A stretch of DNA of 54,424 nucleotides, taken from contig JAANBB010000277.1 in NCBI GenBank assembly GCA_014621425.1, positions 1 through 54,424 of the forward strand, written 5' to 3'. The notes beneath the pieces are model-generated. The model did not search any database, was not told the origin of the DNA, and was given only the letters and a program-made list of their open reading frames with translations. The DNA comes from Cylindrodendrum hubeiense (taxonomy: Eukaryota > Ascomycota > Sordariomycetes > Hypocreales > Nectriaceae). Positions 35,415 to 46,717 of the stretch are shown here, one piece after another; the first letter of the stretch is position 1, and each line of letters starts with the position of its first letter. The translations under genes and the position numbers were made by a program.

Positions 35415-35855
35415 GTGCACGACGATGATATAATGACCTTTCTTTGATCTAATTCGGCGTTTCGGTATATGGCAAGTCGGGGTCCTGTGTTCACACAGCT
35501 GTCTCATTTCCTTGCTTTTGGATACCCTTCAGATTGGGATGGTGTTGATAGATGTCAGCGGCTGTTGGTGTTGGAGTGCTACAGAATAGGGGTAAAACAG
35601 ATCAAGTACAAATAAAGCACATAACACCACCCTCTCATTCTCTACGTCGACGTCATAGAGACAAGGCAAGGGAATCCAATCTTAATTTAATGATGAAGTC
35701 AAATATATGTCACTTATAGATAGCGACAAGATGCCTAGGAGAATTACATCGCTTTGCTTGGGAACTAACTTGAGTCACTATTCTACACTGGTAAAGATGA
35801 CATGACAATCCAGGGCACCTCCCCCTGGTGCCTCTCTATCTCGGTATTTCCTCTC
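35415..35855. other. Convergent 3' spacer, RBR ligase / ABCD transporter
   Basis: About 440 bp between the two stop codons. AT-rich in part (35585-35720). No coding frame or repeat of note. Confidence 0.6.
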
Positions 35856-38140
35856 TCACGCAGCCGTCAACTCGGCAATCCGGCGTTCCAGCTCGGGCAC
35901 CTGTCGCAGGCGGACCTCGAGTTCCTCGCGCTCATCCTCAAGCTTGAGGCGACGGTCGGCGTCGAGGCGGGTGAAGACGTAGTTTCCCTGGCCGTCGAAC
36001 TGCAGGATGTGGGAGTGGTACTTCCATAGGCTGCGGCGGTGGCTGACGGTCATGAGGGTGATGCCCAGGGCTTTTGCCGTGTCGTACATGGTCTTCTCCG
36101 TGTCGAGCGTGACGCTGCTGGTGCACTCGTCGAGGATGGCGTAGCGGGGGCGGTGGTAGAAGAGGCGGGCCATGGCAACGCGCTGCTGGAGGCCGCCCGA
36201 GAGGACGTCGCGCCACTCGGCCTCGGCATCCCAGCTCTCCTCGTAGAGGTCGGGGAGGTGGTCGAGGCCAAGCGTCTTGAGGATGGCGAAGAGGTCGGCA
36301 TCGGTGACGCCGCGGGCGCGCATCTGACGCAGTGAGTCTGGGTAGATGATCTGCTGACGGAGCGAGCCACGGGACAGATATGGTCGCTGAGGGATGTAGA
36401 AGATGGCGTGGAAGGGCGGCTTGTGGACTGTGCCGCCGTAGACAGGCCACAGGCCGCCGAGAATGCGGAAGAGAGAGGACTTGCCGCAGCCGTTGGGGCC
36501 GACGACGAGGAGGTGATCGCCGTGCTTAAGTGAGAAGGACAGAGCCTTGATAAGCACGTCGCCGTTAGGGGAGATGATGGGCCTGGGGAACTAATATTAG
36601 CCAAAGTGTCCGGTTTGCTTTGAAGTGCCACTTACACGTTAATGAAGGTAATATCCTTGCTTTCGACGACTGTCCCTCGTCCTTTAAGAACCGTCTCGTT
36701 TCCTTCGGTACCTGAAGACGAGACAAGCTTCTTCTCAAAGTGACCTGACTGCACATCATCCATGACATCGAGGAGTGTGGCAACGCGAGACGTGTATCCG
36801 GCCAGTTCCATAACTTCCCGGTATGAGAACATGATGCGGCCAAAGGCATCTGAGGCGGACAAGAGCATGCGTCGGTTGGTCACGAAAGCCTCGGTCCGAT
36901 CGCCCATATTCATGACGATGTGACCGGGCATCTTGATAAATACAGGGGCACTACAGAGTAGTAGGCCCAGGGCACCCCAAAAGTACTTGATGACAAAGTC
37001 CTCCATGAAGCCGTGGTAGAAACGTCGCCGGAGGATGTGGTTGACGTGTTTGATGAGGGTGAAGTAGCCCTTATCGAGGGTATCCTTTTCGGCCTTGTGT
37101 CCTCCGTAGAGGGCAATCTCCTCGCTGTAGTCGATGAGGCGCGAGTGCTGAAAGCGGAATTCTCCTTCGAGGCGGGCCTCGTCAGCGACGTACTTGCCGA
37201 ACGGCGGGGTCAGAGCCCTCATGACGTTTGCCGAGAGTTGTACCAGGAGTGACATGAAGACGACGCCTTCGCCGCCAACACTCTTGGAGAGGGAGTAGGT
37301 ATAGATTGTCTTTCAAGGATTAGTGGCGATGCCCGGGGTGGGGGTGGAGCTAACTCACCATATCTAGCATGGGCTTTGCCAGGTTGCTGTAGAGCTCAGC
37401 GAGACTGTTGGAGAACTTGGACACATCGACGGCGATCAACTGATCAGGGTTCTTTATTCGGTCATCCAGCGCCGAGATGCCGTAGAAAGTCAAGTTAGAG
37501 AGGTACTTGTCGTGAATGTTCTGTGTGAGGCGTGTGCGGTACTTGAGCGACAGCTCAGCCTGGTGATATGACAGCTGCGGGAGGGTCAGTATATGTACAA
37601 TGCAGATGCGCTAGTCGCGATACTCACCATGGAATTGGTAAATGTGGCCGGCACAGCAATCAACATCCACCAGACGATGCGCTTGAGGAACTCTTTGCCA
37701 TTTCCCTTGACCAGCGCCTTGACGATGGCACCGTCCATCTCGGCGACGCGCAGGCTGATGAGCGTCCTCACGACCAAGAAGAAGCTGTGGCTCATCAATA
37801 GCCTAGCCTCTTTACTGTGCCAGCCCGGGATGACGATGCGCAAGAGGCGCAAGAGGGAGCGGAAGAAGTCGCGATTCAGTTCGACCTTCTTCCGGGGCGT
37901 CTCTTCGCTGCCGCTGGACGTGGTGCCGCGGCGGGCGGCACGGTTGGCGGCCTCGCGGACGGAAGCGGCCTTTTGCTCGGAGATGGCATGGCGGATGCGG
38001 TTGGCGAGGGCGAGGAAGAGGGTGATCCAGACGGCGCGGGAGATGCGGGTGCGGTTGGAGACGTAGAGCCCCGTGAGGCGGGAGACGAGGCCGCGGAGGG
38101 TGCGGTCTCCGGGCAGGAAGAGCTTCGACTGCGAGGCCAT
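35856..38140 (-). CDS. Peroxisomal ABC half transporter, ABCD family (Pxa/ALDP-like)
   Basis: Imports long-chain acyl-CoA into peroxisomes for beta-oxidation, as a dimer of half transporters. Exons: 37628-38140, 37359-37574, 36636-37309 and 35856-36582; introns 49-53 bp. The product is 709 aa, typical for the family. The N-terminal membrane domain (about 1-330) carries ABCD landmarks: [10 protein letters not shown] at about 213-222 and the EAA-like segment [13 protein letters not shown]. The nucleotide-binding domain has Walker A GPNGCGKS at 496-503, signature LSGGLQQR at about 595-602 and Walker [10 protein letters not shown] with Glu620. A C-terminal coiled segment ([19 protein letters not shown]) ends the protein. 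Whether it is the Pxa1 or Pxa2 partner is not resolved here. It diverges from dph3 over 686 bp. Confidence 0.94.
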
Positions 38141-38826
38141 GGCGGCGACGCGGGTGCGAAGGGGGCCCGGGAGGTCGCGGGGCCGTGGAATTGAGAGGGG
38201 GTGACGGCGATGGTGTTGGTGATGTTAGTGGTGAAATAGGTGGTGGTTTGAGACCGGGGGTGCAACGACGTCACGTCACGTCACGAGCGCTGCATTGGGA
38301 TGCGGATTCCCCAGGAACCGGCGCGGAAAGGGCGAGGAAGGGGCGAGGAAGGGACGACGAGGGTCGTGGTTGCAAAATCCGGCGATGTTAAGCGGAGAGT
38401 CGGGAAGGTAGAGAAAGTGCCTGGACAACTACATGGCTGTCAGCCGTGGTCATGGTCGTGGTCCTAGTCCTGGTCCCTGGGCTTGAGCTTGTGAGTCGAG
38501 TCTCCAAAGCTCCTCGGCCGAAGCGAGTCCGGGGCAGGTCATGGCAGCGCCTCCCCACACTCAACTCCATCCCGTCGGCATGTGATTGACATTTGACAGT
38601 GGAGTAGAGCGCCTGCCCCGGAGTCTCCACCAGCCACACAGATGTAACCCCAGATATACACTCGCCACACTGCTCTCATCCGTAATCGCATGCGCCACGC
38701 CTGGCGGGGGAAGGCCAGCGTTTTTCTGCCCGTCGCATGGCGGGGCAACTTTTTCCAACTCGTCACACGGCTGGCCTCCAACAACGCAACTCGCACTCCC
38801 CGAGACAACCGCATCCAGCTGCCAAA
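38141..38826. other. Divergent spacer, ABCD transporter / dph3
   Basis: About 690 bp shared upstream region. A repeated GTCACGTCACGA-type stretch (about 38270-38286, CACGTCACGTCACG) resembles CRE/bZIP-like or bHLH (CACGTC) sites, and is close to the ABCD gene. Function is not shown. Confidence 0.5.
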
Positions 38827-39136
38827 ATGTCCGACGACGAGAACCTCTCCATCTACGATGAGATCGAGATCGAGGACATGACCTGGGACGAGGCCATGCA
38901 GGTCTACCACTACCCCTGTCCCTGCGGCGACAAGTTCTCCATTGCCCTCGATGATCTACTCGACGAGCAGGACATTGCCGTCTGCCCCAGCTGCAGCCTC
39001 ATGATCCGCGTCATCTTCGACCTGGTGCGTCTTTCGCCTTTATTCCCTGCCCTTCAACCCTAACACCCTTTAGGATGACTTGCCTCAGCCTCCTTCCTCT
39101 GGTCCTTCCGGCGGCCAGGTTCCCATTGCTGCCTGA
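38827..39136 (+). CDS. dph3: Diphthamide biosynthesis protein 3 (Dph3/Kti11)
   Basis: CSL-type zinc/iron protein that donates electrons to the Dph1-Dph2 radical enzyme making diphthamide on eEF2, and also supports Elongator tRNA modification. Exons are 38827-39024 and 39074-39136; the 49-bp intron has GTGCGT and TTTAG. 86 aa, the usual length. The DPH-type metal site uses Cys31, Cys33, Cys53 and Cys56 (HYPCPCGDKF and CPSCSLMIRVIFD). The C-terminal tail, from exon 2, is short and Pro/Ser-rich. Family call is secure; the intron is needed to reach a normal C terminus. Confidence 0.95.
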
Positions 39137-39989
39137 TCACCCGAGACACACACGAGTCACGAGCGACCTCAAATACTCGCACCAGCTCTCCAATAGAGTC
39201 GCAACCCATCAGAGTCCTTCTTTTGGTAGTATTTCACTCCGGCCTCGAGAATATAAGCAAACGAATATCCCGCGCTTGCTTGCCTTATCAACTTGTCTGG
39301 CCCCTTGTTTGGCACGCCTAGCATGTGCTGAAGAGCAATGATCAGCCTCTCAACAAGAATGCATCTACAAACCCCCAAGCCCGTCTTGGTTCGAACGCCA
39401 ATGGGATAAGGCAAATCTCTCGGGAAAGGAATGGCGGCGAGGGTCTTGTGCGGTCCTCCCAAGGAGCACGTCAAGTCATTAACGAAGCACACCATAAGGA
39501 TTACAGCACTCCATGCCAAAGCTACGATAATCGATAACCAATTTGGTGGCAACGAAAATTGCGGCGCCGAGTCGAGATGGGTATCCAGACTTGGATTAAA
39601 CAGGAAGAATCAGAAAGAACACGACATGCCACTTCTCCCGTCGATAGCGAACAATGAGAGGATTCTACGAAAACACACTTGCCAGTATCTTATAAGTTCA
39701 TTCAACAGATTGCCCTCATCGTATCATCCAGTTATCCATGTTGTCCAATGCCACCCCATCTCTTCAGTTAATGGCACAGTTCATATAGCGCGAGCAAGTA
39801 TTATTTCATTATGGGTATCTACTATTATCATTAATGTTCGAAGCGATATCGCTTCACGAATAAGAATCATGCATCAGCCACCTCCAGCCTTGTATCCGAC
39901 CCCAGCCTCTTTTATGGCTTATCTACCAGTCATGCTCCAGCGTGTGCTGCACATAAAATTCACTACTTCTCCCATTCGTGGCTCTCTTC
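39137..39989. other. Convergent 3' spacer, dph3 / small GPI-type protein
   Basis: About 850 bp between stop codons. Several frames up to 214 codons are open (e.g. 39431-40075 plus) but without domains. Nothing else was recognised. Confidence 0.5.
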
Positions 39990-40359
39990 TTACAGAGCCA
40001 CAACAACTGCGGCAACAAGAACCATCAGAGCAGCCAGGGATCCCTGCATCTTCTGAGGAGCGGCAGCGCCAGTGACGGCGGGGGGTTCCGTGGGGGTGGT
40101 GGTGGGAACGCTGGGGGTGGTGGCGGTGATGGTGGCGGTGATGGTCCCGTTGTGGTGGTAACCTGCTTCTTGTTAGCTTCCTGTGTCCAGATAAGGAATA
40201 GGCTTGAGTTGACTTACTCTTGGAGGTTGGGATAACAGGGTACACTGTGGTAGAAGAGTTGCTGTAAGGGACGGGCGTGGCCACGTAGGTGACGGTGTCG
40301 ACGGGGACAGCATAGGCGGCCGCAGCACCGGCGAAAGCGAGGACGTGGGAGAAACGCAT
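39990..40359 (-). CDS. Small GPI-anchored-type cell-surface protein
   Basis: I do not recognise a family. Exons are 40218-40359 and 39990-40162; the 55-bp intron has GTAAGT, a GCTAAC branch and GCAG. The product is 104 aa. It has a signal peptide at about 1-18 (MRFSHVLAFAGAAAAYA), a short mature stretch with sequons (NSS, NGT) and a Thr/Pro-rich segment (about 53-77), then an Ala-rich hydrophobic C-terminal end (SLAALMVLVAAVVVAL) with small residues before it, as in GPI-anchor signals. The Thr/Pro part would be O-mannosylated. Splicing changes the frame: without it the frame reads into Pro/His-rich noise. Probably an abundant wall protein; function unknown. Confidence 0.75.
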
Positions 40360-42191
40360 GTTGGATTGTGGGCGTTGAGGGGGGTTGTGGAGAGGGTATT
40401 TAGAGAGAGTATTTGCGGTGTTGTTGGTTGAAACGAGAGACGGGACTAAGATGAGTCCTTTGTGGCTTCAGGTGTCTGAGTAGACAGTCTTTGAGAGTTG
40501 AGGAGAGGGAGATGCTGGAGATGCTTGGGAGCTGACACCCGGAATCAGAGGAACGACTGGGAAGCTATATATCTATCCCAGGCCTCCAAGCACGACATGG
40601 CAGGGTTCCGCGCCGAGCGACATGATAACGGGTGGCTTGCAGCATCCCAGCCCGGTCCGCCCACCGACGTCCATGCAGTGATGATGCAACGTACCGCAGA
40701 TACAGACTGGATGGACATGTCGCCGACTCGCCGGCTCGCCGGCCCCGGACTCGATTGCCCAATAGCAATGACGCAACCGGGAAACGGCCGTCTCCGAGAC
40801 TGCGGATGGGTTGGCTGCCTCGCCTGCCTCGCCTGCTTCTTGCCTGCCTCTTGCCTGCTCAACTGTGGCAAGTCCGGCAGACGAAAATACCACTGTGGCT
40901 CGCCGCCTCGGTGACTGCGCCATTGGTCCAGCCTTGCGCCTTTTCCGTGAGGCAGCCAGCCCGTCACTGTAGCACGCCGCACACACACTGCACGATGCGC
41001 GCTGCACGCTGCAAGCTAGTGATGTAGCAGCCCTTTTCTTGGATCCCGAGAACTCTGATAACAGGGCTGAGTCAACGGACTGTGGCTAATGCCCATGCTA
41101 GCCGGCCCCAGGGAGAACCAGGGAGAACCAGGGAGGCTGGGCGATGCCAGTTCCAGACTTGAGGGCATTATGCCATGGCCGTGATCCAATCGACATGTTG
41201 CGTCATAGCACCCCATCGTGCCCGGGGACTGGTCTAGTCTCGGCGCGCTCCCTCACGGGGCCAATGAGAGGGACATGATAGGGCCGCTGTCAAAATACCA
41301 CCGGGTCTATTGAGCGTCCATCGAGGAATCGCTTCGACTAACCCACACGGCCTCAGCCCTAAATCCGGTTGCTTGATAGCGCCTGACTTGACTCCCAAGC
41401 TCGCTTGCAGCGGCCCCGTATTATACGAAGAACTAGACGAGACGACGAGAGAGAGAGAAGGAAGAAGAAGAAGAAAAAAAAGGTGTCACCGCCTAGGTAC
41501 CTCTAGATGCTTCCATCGAGGCCAAGGGACAAGGAGATACGGGCAACGCCAGGCGAGATAAGGCATTGCAGTGTCTTGTTGTATGGGGTGAACAGACACC
41601 ACCCTTACACCACCCATCCCCAGCCACCTCCCGCACTAAGTTAACACCAACACCATCACCACTACCACTACACTACCACCACCACCATGCCATGGTAAGC
41701 AACCCCCAATCAATCAATCATCCATTGGATGACGCAACTCCAAGCATCTGCCCCATGTTTCGCACATCATCATCCGTGGCTGGGGCAACGCACTGCAAAC
41801 GCAACAAGTTACTCCGATTAGCCGCCACAATGTCAACATATGCTGCAGTCACTTCGCCATACAATTTACGAGCTGACGAGCTGCATCAAACCTATGGGTG
41901 TGCCGACCACCTGTAGCAAACACTATTCTTTAAAACCCCAACCTCCAGACTGCATCCAAGACTGCATCCAAGACTGCATCCAGGACTGCATCCAGGACAG
42001 CCATACTGTCAGACAACACGGATACCATCGTCACCATTGCGTAGCACAATTCTGTAATCTCGAAATCTTCTCTACATAATACTGTGTCATAACAAATCCT
42101 TGTCTACCTCATCCTCATCGTCCATGCCCATTTGCTTTTCCTCTACCATTCATGTGTGTACGAATTGGTCTAACATTCCCTCTCGCGCCCC
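40360..42191. other. Spacer upstream of the GPI-type gene, downstream of LeuRS
   Basis: About 1.8 kb. It contains a GGAGAACCAG-type tandem (about 41110-41134), a purine stretch (about 41440-41482), a CCTAGGTA-type motif at about 41492-41499 and a 12-bp tandem repeat at 41948-41997. Open frames up to 147 codons near 40500-41000 exist on both strands without domains. Confidence 0.55.
41948..41997. repeat. 12-bp tandem repeat GACTGCATCCAA
   Basis: Four units, the last two ending CCAG, with a partial fifth. In one frame this would read DCIQ repeats, but no gene model is supported. Confidence 0.9.
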
Positions 42192-45100
42192 TTAAACCTC
42201 CACATTCTCAAAGAAGAAATTTGGCTGGCCAGGCACAGCGTTGCCGGCATTGGGCGCCGAAACCTCGACCTCCTTGCCATCCACCAAGCTCACGGCCTTC
42301 TTGCCGCCCTCCTCAACGGCCAAGGTGTCGCAAGCCACCAGGCCACCGGTTCGCATCAGGCCAGGCACCATCTGCAGGAGAGTCTCCTTCTCGTCGAAGG
42401 CGAGCTTCTGCTCCAGGACTGCACTGACCGGCTCGCCCAACTGCAGGCGCCTCTTCAGGCCCTGCACATAAGGCATAGCCTTCTTCATCTCGCCCATCTT
42501 GCCAATCTTGCCGTTCAGCTCCTTGTCGTTGACCGACTTGGTCGCAGGGTCCCACATCTCCTTCAGCAGGTCAATGTACTTGGCCTGCCATGCGGGGAAC
42601 TTGTCCGTCATGAAGATGGTCAGCTTCTTGGGCTTCTTAGGGTCGAACGACGTCTCCTTGCCCTTGGCCTTCTTCTTCAGCTGCTGGCCCTCGGCCGAAT
42701 TGACGTTGGAGGCAGTGTTTCGGACGTAGTCTCGCTTGGCAGACAGGGAAGGGTCGATGGCGCCGAGTTCGGGGAACTTGGCATTGTGGACAGTGCCCTC
42801 CTTCTTCAGGACTTCCAGCCAGATGTACTCAGACCAGTGAGGAGCAATGACGGCCAGCAACAGGGCCTGCAGCTCAATGTATCGGAGGACCAGGTCCTTG
42901 TGCATCTTAATGTTGGCAGCAGCGCACGCCTCGCGGTAGAAGTCACGGGCGCTGGTCAGCTCGTACAGACCAGCCTTGAGGGCGAGCTTGTAGTTGGTGT
43001 TGGTATACTGCTCGATAGCCTCATGAGCATGTTCGTTCATCTCGTTGCCGAAAAGAGCATCCTGGAATGGGTTGGCCTCTCCAGCCCGGAGCTTGTCCTG
43101 GTCGCGTACCATCTCCTCGCACCACTCACGCAGGTTGAACAGACGTAGGATGTTGTTGTCAGCAACGTCCTCCTCGAAATTGGCGTCGGTGACACCATCA
43201 CCGGAATCAGCCAGGGCGATTCGGGACGCATCAGCACCGTACTTGGACGTCAATTCGTTCAGTGTCATGAAGTTTCCGGTACTCTTGCTCATCTTCTCGC
43301 CGTTCAACATCAGGTGGCCGTTTGCTCGGATACTACGGGGCCAGTACTCCGGAGGGAAAACGGCCAAGTGGACGTACAGGAAGAACGTCAAGTGGTTGGG
43401 GATCAAGTCCTTTCCGGAGACGCGCACATCGAGGGGATAGAAGTACTCGAACTCACGTCGCATGCTCTCCAGAGTTCCCTTGGGGATCTTGCAATCGTTG
43501 ATGATGTCGTCGCTCAGGTCACGGCGACAGAAGATGTAGTCCCATACATCGTCGGTCATCTGCTCGGCACCAATGTTACCGACACCCTTGGTGCGGCCGA
43601 AGAGGTCCTTGTGCAGGTAGTGGGCGACCGTGTAGTAGGCCATATAGATGGTAGAGTCACTCAGACTCTCAACCAGGAACTGGGGGTCCCAGGGCAGCCT
43701 GGAACCCAGACCAAAGCTGCGAGCACAAGCCCACTGGTTCAACCAGTTCAGAACACTCTCGAAGCCGTTCTTGGTCTCAGGGGTGTAAGTTTCCAGACCC
43801 TTGCCGTCGGCGTTCTCGACCCACTTCAGGGCGGTCTGCTTCCACGACTCCTCACCATAATCCAGGTACCACTGGTCCATGAGGGACACGATGCAGTCAT
43901 CACCGGATCGGCTCACAACCTTGCGCTCGGGCTCCGAGTAGGCAAAAGCATCCCCAGCGTTAAGCATCTGCTCCCGAACCTTGGGCTTGGCAACTTCGAC
44001 CTTTTCGCCCTTGAACTCGCCAACCGTCATGATACCCTGGTAGAAACCTTCCTTGTAAGCCAGCTCCTTGGCCTCTTCCAACTGCTTGGTGTCCTTGGGC
44101 GAAGCGATCTTGAACTTCTTGACCAGGAATGGTGCGCAAAGGTTGCCATATGCGGGAGTCTCGATAACAGGGAAGATCTCCAGCTCGGCCCACTCCTTCT
44201 TGATGCCGTAGTAGTCGGCCTTCTTAGCCAGATCAGTGATGGTCGCGTAATCATCAGGGCTGTCTGAGGGTACACAGGAAACAACACCAGTGCCCTTGGT
44301 GGACAGGACGGTCTCCATGGGCAAGATACGGACACCCTCAGTGTGCAGAGATAGGGGAGCGTTGACCAGGGTGCCCACAATGTCGGTACCGGCAATCTCA
44401 GCAACCTTCTCAATAACGCCCTCCTTAGCGAAGACGCCCTGGTAAGACATGTTGCGGGCAGCTCGGTCAGTGATGATGTAGTAGTCAGTCTCGTTAACCT
44501 TGAAGACACCATAGGTGATCTTGGGGCCGACAAAGCAGCAGGTCTGTCCGTACATGGTCTCGGGTCGCAGGGTCGCGGGAACCAGGAAGAATTTGGAGCC
44601 CTCGGGGGTCTTGCCCTGGACAGCCTCGGCCGCCTTGGGAGCCCACTCGAGAACCTTGAGTTTCAGGGCAGTGTACTCCTGAGGCATGACGGCCTCACCC
44701 TCAGCTCGGTCGTGGTCCATGCAGGGCTGGCCATCCTTGATCGAGTAGATGGTGTATCGCTTGCCGAACTTGATCTTCTGCAGCTCCTTCAGGCGGTTCA
44801 TCTGCCATCGGACGAATGCATCGTAGTAAGGGTTGGCGTCGGTGGTGACGAAAGATCGGCGCCAATCGATACGGCAACCAAAGTTGGTCAGGTCTCGCTT
44901 AGCCAGGGGAGGGAAGTACTTCAGCCAGTGCTGGGAGTCGGCGAACTGGTGAATCTCATCGGTCGGGATGCCAATGGCCTGCATGATCTGGAACTGGTAC
45001 TTCATCTTGACAGTCTTGGCAGCAGCCTTGCCCTTCTTCGCGACGAACTTTGTCGGGTCCTCCTTGGCTTGCTTCACGGCGGGCTTCTTCTCCTCGACAA

Positions 45101-45613
45101 CGTCCTCATCCGGGTTGTAGCCCTCGAATTTCTGGCCAAACAAATTGATCTCGTTGACCAGCTTGTCGGCGCAAGCCTTGATGGGCATACCAGTGCAGTG
45201 GAAGCCCATGGGGAACAGGGCCCGCTTGCCCTGCATTCGCGCAACACCAGCAGCGAACTCGACCTTGCTCACAGAGAAGGAGTGGCCGGCGTGCAGGGTG
45301 CCGTTCATGTAGGGGTATGCCATACATCCGAAGAACTTGGGGTGCTTTTCTCGGACCTCGGCGGCGGAGATGGAGTGGAGGGGGATCTCGGTGGTCGAGG
45401 GGGCATCGGGCTCGAAGACACCATCGTCCTGCCACTTCTGCTGGTACTTCTTTTCGATGGCGATCAAGGAGTCACGCTTCTCAGTCTGCATTTGATAGTT
45501 AGCCAATATTTCCATCGAAAGGTGAAAAGGGTTCCACGAACGCCCTTGAGCTCCTTGGTTTTGGAAATAGTCAGAGCCTCCATGGCCTGAGGGACGGGGT
45601 CTGTTGAAGCCAT
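42192..45613 (-). CDS. Cytosolic leucyl-tRNA synthetase
   Basis: Charges tRNA(Leu) with leucine in the cytoplasm; in yeast it also serves as a leucine sensor for TORC1 (Cdc60). Exons are 45542-45613 and 42192-45485. The 56-bp intron has an unusual GTTCGT donor, GCTAAC branch and GCAG. The product is 1,121 aa, standard for eukaryotic LeuRS. The HIGH motif appears as HAGH at 89-92 (YMNGTLHAGHSF). The editing domain shows LRPETMYGQT and TGVVSCVPSDSPDDYA. KMSKS is exact at 755-759. Class Ia WIC-like and C-terminal domains follow. A Lys-rich insert (about 170-205) is typical of eukaryal enzymes. The start is taken at the ATG at 45613, giving MASTDPVPQAMEAL. The frame continues past the intron without stops, so an unspliced reading is possible but has no ATG start and no homology. 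Confidence 0.97.
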
Positions 45614-46026
45614 GATCGGAGTTCGGTGGCCGTAACCGGAATTGCTTCAAGAACCGACAAATTTGCGGTGCTGCGAGTGAATCGTCATTAGTTTCGCTCT
45701 AGTTGGATCTCCGAGAGTAGAAGAAGAGGCTCTGGCTAAATACCTTGGAATTCCGCCCTGGGAAATTTTGAGTCACGGTTTGGGAGTCAGACCTCAGAGG
45801 ACTCGAAGGAGGGGTGAAAATCGCGGGGCAACAATGGGAGGCGCGAAACGTGCGGGATGTGCGCTGCATGTGGCTAGTGCATTTATGGCATGAGGCGGTG
45901 CTGTGGCGTTACAACGGTCGTGGGTCACTTTTCCAGACTCGTGCGTCACAACCACCTTCTCGAAGCAGACTATCTGCAGCTTCACCTTGCCATTGAGTCA
46001 GAGGCGAGGCCAAATATCCGATCGCC
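45614..46026. promoter_or_regulatory. Divergent promoter region, LeuRS / small membrane protein
   Basis: 413 bp separate two divergent start codons. It must contain both promoters. No specific element was recognised with confidence. Confidence 0.5.
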
Positions 46027-46566
46027 ATGTTCCCGACACTCTTTCGACGCATGGCTGCGTCGGCAAAGGAGCCCCTTCTACGGAGGGCGCCCCTGTCGGT
46101 GGTCAACAACCCCTACAAGGCGCGCAAGGTGTGGCCGCCCAACTTCAAGGAGCTCACCGTCCAGCAACAGCTGCGGTTCGAGAAGAAGTACAAGCGACGC
46201 ATCATGCTTGCGAGCCGGTCTCCGAGATGGGAGAAGGGTGTGAAGCTGGCCCAGCTAATCACCATTGTCGGTTGGTCTCTCCGCGCGCAACCCAGAGCCT
46301 CCCGGTTTCCTCAGCTGACGGTTTTGTAGCGGCGCTCGTCTGGATCCTGTTCTACTCGGAGTTTGAATGGTGGGGTCAGAAGTACAAGCCCTCTGAAGAA
46401 GTCGGTCCCTTCATTCAACAGCTTGGTGGGCATCGCGCTAACGAATCCACAGATCCGACGAAAGACCAACTACCTCTTCGGAGTCGTCGACCCTGAAAAG
46501 CGATACGAGCGCCGCAAGGACGCGCCTCCCCCACCTCCACCCAAAGGCGAAGAAGAATCGAAATAG
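46027..46566 (+). CDS. Unrecognised small single-pass membrane protein, probably mitochondrial
   Basis: Family not recognised. Exons are 46027-46270, 46330-46400 and 46453-46566; introns of 59 and 52 bp have weak donors GTTGGT and GTCGGT and TGTAG and CACAG acceptors, the second with a CGCTAACG branch. The product is 142 aa. The first 25 residues are basic and Ser/Ala-rich, plausible as a mitochondrial presequence (MFPTLFRRMAASAKEPLLRR). A basic aromatic part follows (NNPYKARKVWPPNFKELTV), then one membrane helix at about 74-92 (LAQLITIVAALVWILFYSEF), a short WWG motif, and a basic C-terminal end with six prolines and an acidic tail. The layout resembles inner-membrane assembly factors, but this is only a guess. 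Confidence 0.8.
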
Positions 46567-46717
46567 AACGGTCTATATGTATATTATTGTCAAGATTTGG
46601 AGTCTGGTGTTATACCCCATGATGGCGCAACATGTATGGAAATCTCGCCTCATAGGCCATCTTATCCGCCCTTCAGACCAGCCCGTATACTCTCCGTGAT
46701 CATGCCGTCATATACCA

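Noticed and set aside
36039..38194. Plus-strand frames opposite the ABCD transporter
   Set aside because: Val/Gly/Asp/Glu-rich antisense shadows of a high-GC coding sequence.
43314..45590. Long open frames (317 and 292 codons) on the plus strand opposite LeuRS
   Set aside because: They lie antisense within a strongly coding exon; codon bias of LeuRS (few TAA/TAG/TGA complements) keeps the opposite frame open. No domain recognised.
42192..45650. LeuRS read as a single uninterrupted frame starting upstream at 45650
   Set aside because: It reads through a 56-bp intron, has no ATG start there, and its N terminus lacks any LeuRS similarity. The spliced form starting at 45613 gives a sensible N terminus.
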